9,225 nt of DNA from Bacteroidales bacterium (GTDB taxonomy: Bacteria; Bacteroidota; Bacteroidia; Bacteroidales; UBA932), in the NCBI GenBank assembly GCA_017551215.1, contig JAFZMA010000245.1, forward strand, positions 1 to 9,225, written 5' to 3'. The notes under the pieces were generated by a model, which was given only the letters and a program-made list of their open reading frames with translations, ran no database searches and was not told the origin of the DNA. Positions 1-6,532 of the stretch are shown one piece after another (position 1 is the stretch's first letter; each line of letters starts with the position of its first letter). A program made the translations under genes and the position numbers.

Positions 1-513
1 AATCTTGCGGATAGCTTCCATATATCCAGGAATCTGGACCTTCTCGTAAAGATTTACTTTCTGTGTAGTCTTCTTTCTGGAATAGTCCAGGATTCTCATC
101 TTCTCTCTGTAGACCTCGGATTCAATTCCAAGAGTAGCCATCTGCTTAAGGATAGCGACACCGTCTGAATACCACATAGGCTTGTTGAACAGGTCAAACT
201 CCTTGATCTCAAAGACAATGTCTTCTACGGCAGGAGTCTTGATTCCGGCCACCTTCACGCTTTTCAGCATAACGTCCTTGACGGAAATCAGACCGCTGTC
301 AAATTCGTTCCACATAGGAGCCACATAGTCGTATGAACGGATTGCAGTTTCAAGTTCGCTGTCCAACTGCTCGCTCTTGGCCTTGGCGTGCTTTACCTCC
401 ATACGGAGGGCGCTCTCCTTGTTCTTTAGGGTAGGGAGCGCATTTCGCCTGACCTTCAGCTGTTTGTTGAGGTTGTTCAGGGATGTCTTGTTATATTGAA
501 ACTTTATTGCCAT
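1..513 (-). CDS. atpD: V/A-type ATPase subunit D (central stalk), 3' end cut by window edge
   Basis: This is the first 171 codons of subunit D, the long coiled-coil shaft that turns inside the A3B3 head and passes torque to the membrane rotor. The ATG at 513-511 opens the protein as MAIKFQYNKTSLNNLNKQLK, followed by basic helix residues VRRNALPTLKNKE, which is the usual N-terminal D-subunit helix. The second long helix returns near residues 138-171, with KVNLYEKVQIPGYMEAIRK resembling the family motif 'RVNALE..viP....tI.yI'. Between them lies a middle region of about 60 residues that is rich in hydrophobic and aromatic residues. Family members are about 200 residues long, so roughly 30 residues are missing off the left edge. 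The start lies 4 nt after the atpB stop codon, with no Shine-Dalgarno sequence, so expression is probably coupled to atpB. The truncation is caused by the window, not by mutation. Confidence 0.93.
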   Translation of the reverse strand, partial: MAIKFQYNKTSLNNLNKQLKVRRNALPTLKNKESALRMEVKHAKAKSEQLDSELETAIRSYDYVAPMWNEFDSGLISVKDVMLKSVKVAGIKTPAVEDIVFEIKEFDLFNKPMWYSDGVAILKQMATLGIESEVYREKMRILDYSRKKTTQKVNLYEKVQIPGYMEAIRKI

Positions 514-517
514 AAAG

Positions 518-1837
518 TTATCTGTTCCAATACTTGTCAACCAATGCCTGCTTGATACCCAATTCCTCCGGCTTGAAATACTTCTTGAAAAGAGCCCATC
601 CGGTATCCAGCATCTCGTCAATCTTTATGTTTACGTCTATAGAGAGCAGGCGGTTGGAGTATTCCTTTGCATATTCCAGGCAGCGCATATCGTAATCGCT
701 GAGATCAAATCCGTTCTCCAGCTTGGTCTTTGCATTTGCGGCATCGGCAAATAGCCTTACTCCGGTATTCATTACCTGACTGTGGTCTTCTCTGGTTTTC
801 TTGTTGATAACCAGCTGTTTCAGACGTGAAAGGCTTCTGAAAGGATCCACGATGATCTTTCCGGTATCGGTGTCTTTTCTAAGATAGAGCTGCCCCTCCG
901 TAATGTACCCGGTGTTATCCGGAATAGCATGGGTGATATCTCCATCGTTGAGTGTGGTTACCGCAATGATTGTTATGGAACCTCCCGTAGGAAGCTGAAC
1001 GGCCTTCTCGTAAATCTTTGCAAGGTCTGAGTAAAGGGAGCCTGGCATGGAGTCCTTGGATGGAATCTGGTCCATACGGTTGCTCACAATACTCAAAGCA
1101 TCTGCGTATAAGGTCATATCTGTCAGAAGTACAAGCACTTTCTCGTTCTTGTCCACGGCAAAATATTCCGCAGCAGTAAGTGCCATATCCGGAATAAGCA
1201 GACGCTCTACAGGTGGCTGCTCTGTGGTGTTGATAAAGCAGATAATCTTATCCAGAGCTCCCGCATCCTCAAATTTCTGACGGAAATAGAGGTAGTCGTC
1301 GTTGGAAAGACCCATACCGCCGAGGATAATCTTGTCTACGTCCGCCCTGAGGGCAACATCTGCCATTACCTGATTATAAGGCTGATCCGGGTCTGCAAAG
1401 AACGGAATCTTCTGGCCGGATACAAGAGTGTTATTAAGGTCAATGCCGGCAATTCCAGTAGGAATCAGCTCGCTAGGCTGCTCTCTCTTGTAAGGGTTTA
1501 AGCTCGGGCCTCCGATATATCTCCTTTCTCCCTCGATTTTTGGACCGCCGTCTATAGGCTCTCCGTAAGCGTTGAGGAATCGGCCGCTAAGCTGCTCGCC
1601 AACGTTTAGTGCAGGCGGCTCGCCGAAGAATTCCACCTGGGCATTTGTAGGAATGCCCTCTGTTCCTGCGAACACCTGAAGGGTCACAAGATCCTTCCTG
1701 ATCTTCACAACCTGAGCCAGTCTTCCGGCCACCATTGCGAGTTCGTCGTTGGATACTCCTGTAGCTCTGAGAGTTACGGTTGCCTTAGTTATGGCTTCCA
1801 ACTTTGTGTATATTCTTTGAAAAACGTTAGAGGGCAT
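518..1837 (-). CDS. atpB: V/A-type ATPase subunit B (regulatory, non-catalytic)
   Basis: A 439-residue B subunit, which alternates with A in the soluble A3B3 hexamer. It lacks a P-loop, as expected for B: the equivalent region at residues 140-155 reads SGQKIPFFADPDQPYN, which keeps the family's SGQKIP but diverges after it. The ADP/ATP-interface segment at 238-278 is intact (LTDMTLYADAL, then RMDQIPSKDSMPGSLYSDLAKIYEKA in pieces). The SLSR motif (Arg338) is where B subunits supply the arginine finger to the neighbouring A subunit. The N-terminal beta-barrel covers about 1-75, the nucleotide-fold domain about 76-340, and the helical C-terminus 341-439. Length is close to the usual 430-460. The ATG at 1837-1835 lies inside the end of atpA (11-nt overlap), so the two chains are probably translated in a coupled way at equal stoichiometry. 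Confidence 0.97.
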   Translation of the reverse strand: MPSNVFQRIYTKLEAITKATVTLRATGVSNDELAMVAGRLAQVVKIRKDLVTLQVFAGTEGIPTNAQVEFFGEPPALNVGEQLSGRFLNAYGEPIDGGPKIEGERRYIGGPSLNPYKREQPSELIPTGIAGIDLNNTLVSGQKIPFFADPDQPYNQVMADVALRADVDKIILGGMGLSNDDYLYFRQKFEDAGALDKIICFINTTEQPPVERLLIPDMALTAAEYFAVDKNEKVLVLLTDMTLYADALSIVSNRMDQIPSKDSMPGSLYSDLAKIYEKAVQLPTGGSITIIAVTTLNDGDITHAIPDNTGYITEGQLYLRKDTDTGKIIVDPFRSLSRLKQLVINKKTREDHSQVMNTGVRLFADAANAKTKLENGFDLSDYDMRCLEYAKEYSNRLLSIDVNIKIDEMLDTGWALFKKYFKPEELGIKQALVDKYWNR

Positions 1838-3578
1838 TTTCTATTGTATTAATAAGTTGCTGTTGATATTTGTTGAACTGCTCGCTCTTGAACTGGGAGA
1901 AGTTCATCTGTCTCATTATGTTGATGAGATTCTTGAAGAAGGAAACGCACTTCTCGAATCTCTCGAAATGGTAATTCCTGTCACATACATCCAGAACCAG
2001 ATCCAGCATGTACTGCTGCCTGTCCAGAGGAGTCTGGCAGTCTATGTTGTCGAATGCATCCTGCTGGAGCAGAATGAAGTCCACCAGTTCACTCTTCCAG
2101 TAACGGAGATGGTACTCCATTGGAACACCGTCATCGCCCAGGATGTTGATCTGGTCATACGCTTCCTTGCCCCTGAGGGTTATGTTCTTTGCCTTGAGCA
2201 CTTTATCAACCCATCCTTTTTCCATCTTCTGGTCGAAGAATTCTTCCATTTCCGGATATTCCAGATACTTGGAGTAGGAGTCGATAGGGTCGATAGCAGG
2301 ATAGCGCTTGCTGTCAGCTCTGTTTTGGCTAAGTGCGTAAAAACATCTTGCGCACTTCTTGGTGGACTCCGTTACAGGCTCCTTGAGGTTTCCTCCTGCA
2401 GGGGAAACAGTACCAAGGAAGGTTACTGAACCTGTCTGTCCGTTATTCAGCACCACGATTCCGGCCCTTGAATAGAAGTTGGATATGATGGAGGAAAGGT
2501 CAACCGGGAACGCGTCAGCTCCTGGAAGTTCCTCCATACGGTTACTCATCTCCCTGAGCGCCTGAGCCCAACGGGAAGTTGAGTCTGCAAGAAGGAGAAC
2601 TTTAAGACCCATTGCCCTGTAATACTCACCGATAGTCATTGCCGTATACACAGAAGCCTCACGGGCAGCCACAGGCATATTGGAAGTGTTGCAGATAATG
2701 GTGGTTCTCTCTATGAGCTTGCGGCCTGTTCTGGAATCTATGAGTTCCGGGAATTCCTTGAAGATTTCCACAACCTCGTTGGCACGCTCTCCGCAAGCCG
2801 CCATAATGATAACATCCGCTTCTGCCTGCTTTGCGATAGCGTGCTGGATAACTGTCTTGCCACATCCGAAAGGTCCCGGAATAAAGCCTGTACCACCTTC
2901 AGCGATAGGGTTGAATGTGTCTATGGCCCTCACACCGGTTTCCATAATCCTGTAAGGGCGAGGCTTTTCCCTGAAGCCTCCGATAGCCACCTTAACAGGC
3001 CATTTCTGCTGCATGGTTACTTTTACATCGTTGCCCTTTGCATCGCTGAGGATGGCAATGGTGTCCTCTACGGTATAACTTCCGGACGGAACAATCTCCT
3101 TTACCGTAAAATTTCCCTTAAAGGAGAATGGAACCATGATCTTGTGAGGCAGCCAGCTTTCCTTGACTTCTCCAAGCCAGTCTGCGGCAACCACTTTGTC
3201 TCCCGGCTTTGCGATAGGGGTGAACTCCCATTTCTTAGTGGAATCCAGTGCAGGAGTGTATTCTCCTCTCTTGAGGAACACTTCTGTCATTGTCGCCAGA
3301 TTGTCCTGGAGTCCGTCGTAATTGCTTGACAGAAGGCCAGGTCCAAGGGTTACCTCAAGCATCCTGCCTTCAAATTCCACGTTGCAGCCCACCTTGAGTC
3401 CGCGTGTGCTTTCATATACCTGTACCGATGCGTTATTTCCGTTTACCTTTATGACCTCCGCCATCAGGCGTACTCCGTCCAGGTCTATGTAGCACAATTC
3501 GTTCTGTGCCACAGGCCCGTCAACCTCCACGGTCACGAGGTTGGAAACTATACCGGTTACTTTACCCGTTGTTCTCAT
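1827..3578 (-). CDS. atpA: V/A-type ATPase catalytic subunit A
   Basis: A 583-residue catalytic subunit that hydrolyses (or makes) ATP in the A3B3 head facing the cytoplasm. Visible landmarks are an N-terminal beta-barrel (about 1-70), the A-type 'non-homologous' insertion (about 110-200), Walker A GPFGCGKT at 235-242, the catalytic-glutamate motif CGERANE at 262-268 (Glu264 would be the general base), Walker B and its follow-on [18 protein letters not shown] at 328-345, and SPAGG at 392-396. The variant [10 protein letters not shown] and SPAGGN differ from the archaeal/Enterococcus form (CGERGNE, SPPGGD). From memory, the variant matches the branch shared by Bacteroidota, Chlamydia and spirochaetes. 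Length is normal (about 580-600) and no active-site residue is missing. The ATG at 3578-3576 overlaps the end of the DUF2764 gene by 17 nt, and the stop codon overlaps the start of atpB by 11 nt. Confidence 0.98.
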   Translation of the reverse strand: MRTTGKVTGIVSNLVTVEVDGPVAQNELCYIDLDGVRLMAEVIKVNGNNASVQVYESTRGLKVGCNVEFEGRMLEVTLGPGLLSSNYDGLQDNLATMTEVFLKRGEYTPALDSTKKWEFTPIAKPGDKVVAADWLGEVKESWLPHKIMVPFSFKGNFTVKEIVPSGSYTVEDTIAILSDAKGNDVKVTMQQKWPVKVAIGGFREKPRPYRIMETGVRAIDTFNPIAEGGTGFIPGPFGCGKTVIQHAIAKQAEADVIIMAACGERANEVVEIFKEFPELIDSRTGRKLIERTTIICNTSNMPVAAREASVYTAMTIGEYYRAMGLKVLLLADSTSRWAQALREMSNRMEELPGADAFPVDLSSIISNFYSRAGIVVLNNGQTGSVTFLGTVSPAGGNLKEPVTESTKKCARCFYALSQNRADSKRYPAIDPIDSYSKYLEYPEMEEFFDQKMEKGWVDKVLKAKNITLRGKEAYDQINILGDDGVPMEYHLRYWKSELVDFILLQQDAFDNIDCQTPLDRQQYMLDLVLDVCDRNYHFERFEKCVSFFKNLINIMRQMNFSQFKSEQFNKYQQQLINTIENAL

Positions 3579-4239
3579 CTATGGTGTATATCAATTTGTT
3601 TTTGTCAAAAGTTCCCCTGACTTCGTCAACAAGTTTGCGGAACAGATGCTTTCCTGTTCCCGAATCAAGCTTAAGCCATCTTGATACCAGATGGCCTTTT
3701 GCAAGAAACGCAAGTATGCAGTCTATGTTGAAAAAGTCCAGAGTAGTGAATGAGTTAATCTTTTCCCACTTGAATTCGTCCAGCTTCTTTTCCTTTGCCA
3801 CTATGTTCTCTTCAGCAAAGAGGGAAGATAGAGCCTGACGGTCTGCAGCAGCAAAATCCGCCTCAGTATCAGCTGGCTCGTGGTAATCTCCGTAAGGATC
3901 TCCCGTCAATTCAATCTGATATCTCTGCGTAAGCTCGTCCGCCTTTTCAGAAGGATAGAGGCGATGGGCGGCAGAAGATACCATCATATTCCTTATCTGG
4001 CGGTCCAGCTTGCTGTAAAGCCTGGTAAAACGGCTTGTGCTTCGGGACGCCTTAAAGAAGTATTCCCTGTCAAGGTTGCTGTCTTCAAACAGACGGCAGA
4101 AGAAATTGATTGCCTCAATATCCTTATCGGTACACTGGGAAACAATCTCCTCCTTTATCTTGGCCAGATTGAAAGAGCGATCCTCCCCACCCTTGGAAAG
4201 GACAGGAAGAGAGGCTATTATATAGTGATAATTATTCAC
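3562..4239 (-). CDS. DUF2764 family protein of the V-type ATPase operon (candidate subunit-C-like stalk protein)
   Basis: A 225-residue soluble, highly charged protein with no signal peptide or membrane segment. It opens with NNYHYIIASLPVLS, the hallmark start of DUF2764 proteins, which as far as I recall sit between atpE and atpA in Bacteroidota and Chlamydia V-ATPase operons. That opening supports the GTG start at 4239-4237; there is no ATG close by. The rest is mainly predicted alpha-helix, with Arg/Lys-rich helices around 60-90 and aromatic and acidic residues toward the C-terminus (FTTLDFFNIDCILAF, about 164-178). In thermophilic bacteria and archaea the E-to-A interval carries subunit C (with F), the socket joining the stalk to the rotor ring. 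By position and helical character this protein may fill that role, but this is inference; no enzymatic motif is visible. It overlaps atpE by 8 nt and atpA by 17 nt. Confidence 0.85.
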   Translation of the reverse strand: MNNYHYIIASLPVLSKGGEDRSFNLAKIKEEIVSQCTDKDIEAINFFCRLFEDSNLDREYFFKASRSTSRFTRLYSKLDRQIRNMMVSSAAHRLYPSEKADELTQRYQIELTGDPYGDYHEPADTEADFAAADRQALSSLFAEENIVAKEKKLDEFKWEKINSFTTLDFFNIDCILAFLAKGHLVSRWLKLDSGTGKHLFRKLVDEVRGTFDKNKLIYTIDENNG

Positions 4240-4843
4240 CGAATATCAGTTTTCTTGTCTTTGGCCTTATATACTCGGCGATTATTTTCTCGAATGAATC
4301 ATCTGAAAAGTCGATGAAATATCCGCTGCCTTTACGGCTGATCTTGAATCCGGCTCCAAGGTCTTTAGAGAAGTTCACGTCCAGGCCTTTGTCAAAGGCG
4401 GAAGAGAGTTCTCCCTTGAGGAAGCCGGAGAGTTTTTCCTTCATGTTCTCCGGAAGCACAAGGTCAAGCGCCACAGCCTCCTTGTCTGCACCGAATGCAG
4501 AAACAACGGTCTTAATAAGGCTTTGCATGAATTCCGCAGAAGAAAGGGCCTCTTTAACAGGAGCGGAAACGGCCTCCATTCTTACCGCGCCCTCAATGTC
4601 CTGCTTGATCTGGGAAAGAGCCTGGCGAGATGCGGTCTTTATGTCTCCCTCTGCCTTCAGGCGGAGATCCGCACATTCCTTCTCTGTCTTCTCCTTCAGA
4701 AGGGCGCACTCTTCCTTTGCATCGGCGAGAATCTTTTCAGACTCTTCCTTTGCACTTTTGAGCAAAGACTCGGCCTCCTGCTTTCCCTTTGCAAGCCCCT
4801 CATTATAGAGCTTTTCTGTCAGTTGTTGCAATTTATCCTGCAT
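4232..4843 (-). CDS. atpE: V/A-type ATPase subunit E (peripheral stalk)
   Basis: A 203-residue peripheral-stalk (stator) subunit and the first gene of its operon. Residues 1-90 form a long, charged, heptad-like helix with many Glu, Lys and Ala residues (for example LLKSAKEESEKILADAKEEC at 27-46), which is the coiled-coil arm that normally pairs with subunit G. Residues 95-203 form the globular head that clamps the top of subunit B. The segment GAGFKISRKGSGYFIDFSDD at 163-182 followed by SFEKII is the family signature ('GFrI..kdg...iDFtde.i..il'). Length matches bacterial E subunits (about 190-210). The ATG at 4843-4841 lies about 28 nt downstream of a Bacteroidota-type -7 box, so the 5' leader is short; no Shine-Dalgarno sequence is seen. 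No separate subunit G gene is present in this stretch of the operon. Confidence 0.93.
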   Translation of the reverse strand: MQDKLQQLTEKLYNEGLAKGKQEAESLLKSAKEESEKILADAKEECALLKEKTEKECADLRLKAEGDIKTASRQALSQIKQDIEGAVRMEAVSAPVKEALSSAEFMQSLIKTVVSAFGADKEAVALDLVLPENMKEKLSGFLKGELSSAFDKGLDVNFSKDLGAGFKISRKGSGYFIDFSDDSFEKIIAEYIRPKTRKLIFGE

Positions 4844-4871
4844 ATAGAAAAAGTATTTGCTGTTAAAGCAA

Positions 4872-4902
4872 CAAATTTAGGAAAAATCGGCTTAAATTGA
4901 AA
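4872..4902 (-). promoter_or_regulatory. Putative Bacteroidota-type promoter for the V-ATPase operon
   Basis: On the minus strand the -7 box TAAATTTG (4879-4872) matches the Bacteroidota housekeeping consensus TAnnTTTG exactly. It lies 19 bases downstream of TTTC (4902-4899), one base away from the -33 TTTG. The start of transcription would fall near 4865, leaving a leader of roughly 20 nt before the atpE ATG at 4843. The site lies in the only intergenic gap and directly after the terminator of the upstream operon, where a promoter is needed. It is inferred from consensus and position only. Confidence 0.6.
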
Positions 4903-4907
4903 GTTAT

Positions 4908-4941
4908 AAAAGCAAAAACGGAAGCTTTTGGCTCCCGTTTT
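4908..4941 (-). terminator. Intrinsic terminator of the methylmalonyl-CoA decarboxylase operon
   Basis: Read on the minus strand, AAAACGGGAG (4941-4932) can pair over 10 bp, including one G-U pair, with CTTCCGTTTT (4924-4915) around a 7-nt loop CCAAAAG. The stem runs straight into TTTTTGCTTTT. It begins 24 nt after the mmdB stop codon and about 65 nt before the atpE start. This is the form and place of a rho-independent terminator and separates the two operons. Confidence 0.85.
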
Positions 4942-4965
4942 CGAATATGTCAATATATCAACCCG

Positions 4966-6117
4966 TTAACTGAGGAATCCCAGGAGAATACCTGCTGCAA
5001 CCGCACTTCCGATTACTCCGGCTACGTTAGGTCCCATAGCATGCATCAGAAGGAAGTTTGTAGGGTCGTACTTGAGTCCCTGAACGTAAGATACTCTGGC
5101 TGAGTCCGGAACTGCGGAAACACCGGAGTTGCCGATGAGCGGATTCAGCTTCTTGCCTTCCTTGAGGAAGAGATTAAGAATCTTGCAGAAGAGAACTCCG
5201 GCAAATGTGGCAACAATGAATGATGCGGCACCCAGACCGAAAATCATGATGGACTTGCCCTGAAGGAACTTGTCTGCCTGGGTGGAGCAACCCACGGTGA
5301 TACCGATGAGGATAACCACAATATCGTTCAGAGGTCCTCTTGCAGTCTCGGCGAGCCTTCTGGTTACACCGCTCTCTTTGAGCAGGTTACCAAAGAACAG
5401 CATACCAAGCAGTGGAATGCCGGAAGGAACGATGAAGGCGGTAATCAGGAAGCCCACGATAGGGAAGATTATCTTCTCCTGCTGAGATACAGGTCTTGGC
5501 GGTGCCATTCTGATAAGCCTTTCCTTCTTGGTGGTGAGCAGCCTCATTACAGGCGGCTGGATAACCGGAACAAGAGCCATGTAAGAGTAAGCGGATACGG
5601 AGATTGCGCCAATCAGATCCGGAGCCAGTTTACCGGAAAGGAAGATGGCCGTAGGGCCGTCTGCACCGCCGATAATGCCGATTGCGCCGGCCTCTGCAGG
5701 AGTGAATCCCAGAGCAAGGGCGCCTGCGTATGCGGCAAAGATTCCGAACTGCGCAGCAGCACCCACAAGCAGGAGCTTAGGGTTGGAAATCAGGGCGCTG
5801 AAGTCTGTCATGGCACCAATTCCAAGGAAGATGAGAGGAGGATAGAAACCTCTTCTTACACCCTGGTAAAGGATGTTTAGAACGGACCCGTCTTCATAAA
5901 TTCCCACCTGCATACCAGGGAAGAGCGGGATGTTGCCGATAATCATTCCGAATCCGATAGGAATCAGCAGAAGCGGCTCCCAGTCTTTCTTGATAGCAAG
6001 ATAGATGAAAACCAGACCTATAAGTATCATCACAATATGACCGAACGTAGCGTTTGCGAATCCGGTATACTGGATGAACTGCTTGAGGTTGGTTACAAGA
6101 TTAGATTCCAGAATCAT
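4966..6117 (-). CDS. mmdB: Sodium-translocating decarboxylase beta subunit (MmdB/OadB family)
   Basis: A 383-residue polytopic membrane protein with about 9-11 hydrophobic segments. It decarboxylates carboxybiotin carried by MmdC and uses the energy to export Na+. The family signature GGADGPTAI is at 150-158, where Asp153 would be the Na+/proton-binding aspartate. By spacing, the residues shown to matter in the Klebsiella oxaloacetate decarboxylase beta subunit (Asp203, Tyr229, Asn373, Gly377, Ser382, Arg389) fall on Asp153, Tyr179, Asn325, Gly329, Ser334 and Arg341, all conserved. GVSAVP follows at 332-337. Family members run from about 375 to 430 residues, so this is a full-length protein of the shorter type. 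It is the last gene of its operon, 10 nt after mmdC and followed by a terminator. The family alone does not tell oxaloacetate, methylmalonyl-CoA and glutaconyl-CoA pumps apart; the mmdA and mce neighbours point to methylmalonyl-CoA. Confidence 0.96.
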   Translation of the reverse strand: MILESNLVTNLKQFIQYTGFANATFGHIVMILIGLVFIYLAIKKDWEPLLLIPIGFGMIIGNIPLFPGMQVGIYEDGSVLNILYQGVRRGFYPPLIFLGIGAMTDFSALISNPKLLLVGAAAQFGIFAAYAGALALGFTPAEAGAIGIIGGADGPTAIFLSGKLAPDLIGAISVSAYSYMALVPVIQPPVMRLLTTKKERLIRMAPPRPVSQQEKIIFPIVGFLITAFIVPSGIPLLGMLFFGNLLKESGVTRRLAETARGPLNDIVVILIGITVGCSTQADKFLQGKSIMIFGLGAASFIVATFAGVLFCKILNLFLKEGKKLNPLIGNSGVSAVPDSARVSYVQGLKYDPTNFLLMHAMGPNVAGVIGSAVAAGILLGFLS

Positions 6118-6127
6118 AGTCTGACAA

Positions 6128-6502
6128 TTAACCGATTACAACCAGTACGTCTCCCTCGAGAACAGAATCGCTCTTCTTTACCTTGATTTCCTTAACGACT
6201 CCGTCTGCAGTTGCCTCGATTATGTTCTCCATCTTCATGGCTTCCAGAACGATAACCTTGTCTCCCTTCTTTACTGCGTCTCCTTCCTTAACTGCTACAT
6301 CCAGGATAACTCCAGGAAGTGGGGAAGTGACTTTTACTCCGCCTGCAGATGCAGGGGCGCTAGGAGCGGATGCTGGTTTTGGACCGGCTGCAGGAGCGGC
6401 TGCCTGTGCAGGAGCAGCGCTGACATTTGTAATGGTTCCGCCTACTTCTTCGATTTCAACTTTGTACTCGTTTCCGTTGACTTTAATCTTATATTCTTTC
6501 AT
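6128..6502 (-). CDS. mmdC: Biotin carboxyl carrier subunit of the decarboxylase (MmdC)
   Basis: A 124-residue biotinyl protein that shuttles the carboxyl group from MmdA to the membrane pump MmdB. Residues 1-28 form a short beta-rich cap (KEYKIKVNGNEYKVEIEEVG). Residues 29-54 are a flexible Ala/Pro/Ser linker. Residues 56-124 form the biotinyl domain, with the attachment motif EAMKM at 87-91, so Lys90 is the biotinylated lysine. The preceding SPLPGVI (60-66) and the closing VLEGDVLVVIG are typical. Size agrees with the gamma subunits of methylmalonyl-CoA and glutaconyl-CoA decarboxylases (about 120-145). It lies 30 nt after the lamin-tail/OadG gene and 10 nt before mmdB, matching the usual mmd order (A, D/E, C, B). 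A holocarboxylase synthetase (birA) elsewhere in the genome would be needed to charge it. Confidence 0.96.
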   Translation of the reverse strand: MKEYKIKVNGNEYKVEIEEVGGTITNVSAAPAQAAAPAAGPKPASAPSAPASAGGVKVTSPLPGVILDVAVKEGDAVKKGDKVIVLEAMKMENIIEATADGVVKEIKVKKSDSVLEGDVLVVIG

Positions 6503-6532
6503 AATTGTATGATTTATCTGGTTGTTTGTTTT

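Noticed and set aside
1..513. Possible truncated pseudogene of subunit D
   Set aside because: The frame is open to the first base of the window and the last visible residues are still in the conserved C-terminal helix, so the gene simply continues beyond the edge.
1857..2429. Plus-strand open frame (190 codons) opposite the 3' part of atpA
   Set aside because: It is antisense to a conserved catalytic subunit; the translated product is low-complexity Leu/Val/Glu-rich and resembles no family I know.
4314..4900. Two overlapping plus-strand open frames opposite atpE
   Set aside because: The Ser/Phe/Leu-rich products mirror the Glu/Lys-rich coiled coil on the minus strand; no start context or domain is seen.
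4895..4909. Alternative -7 box TAACTTTC on the minus strand
   Set aside because: It has one mismatch to TAnnTTTG and no TTTG-like element about 19 bases upstream; the TAAATTTG box at 4879-4872 fits better.
4966..6117. Reading the operon as an oxaloacetate decarboxylase (oadGAB)
   Set aside because: OadA has a pyruvate-carboxylase-type carboxyltransferase domain fused to a biotin domain. Here the carboxyltransferase is of the crotonase-like acyl-CoA type and the biotin carrier is separate, next to methylmalonyl-CoA epimerase.
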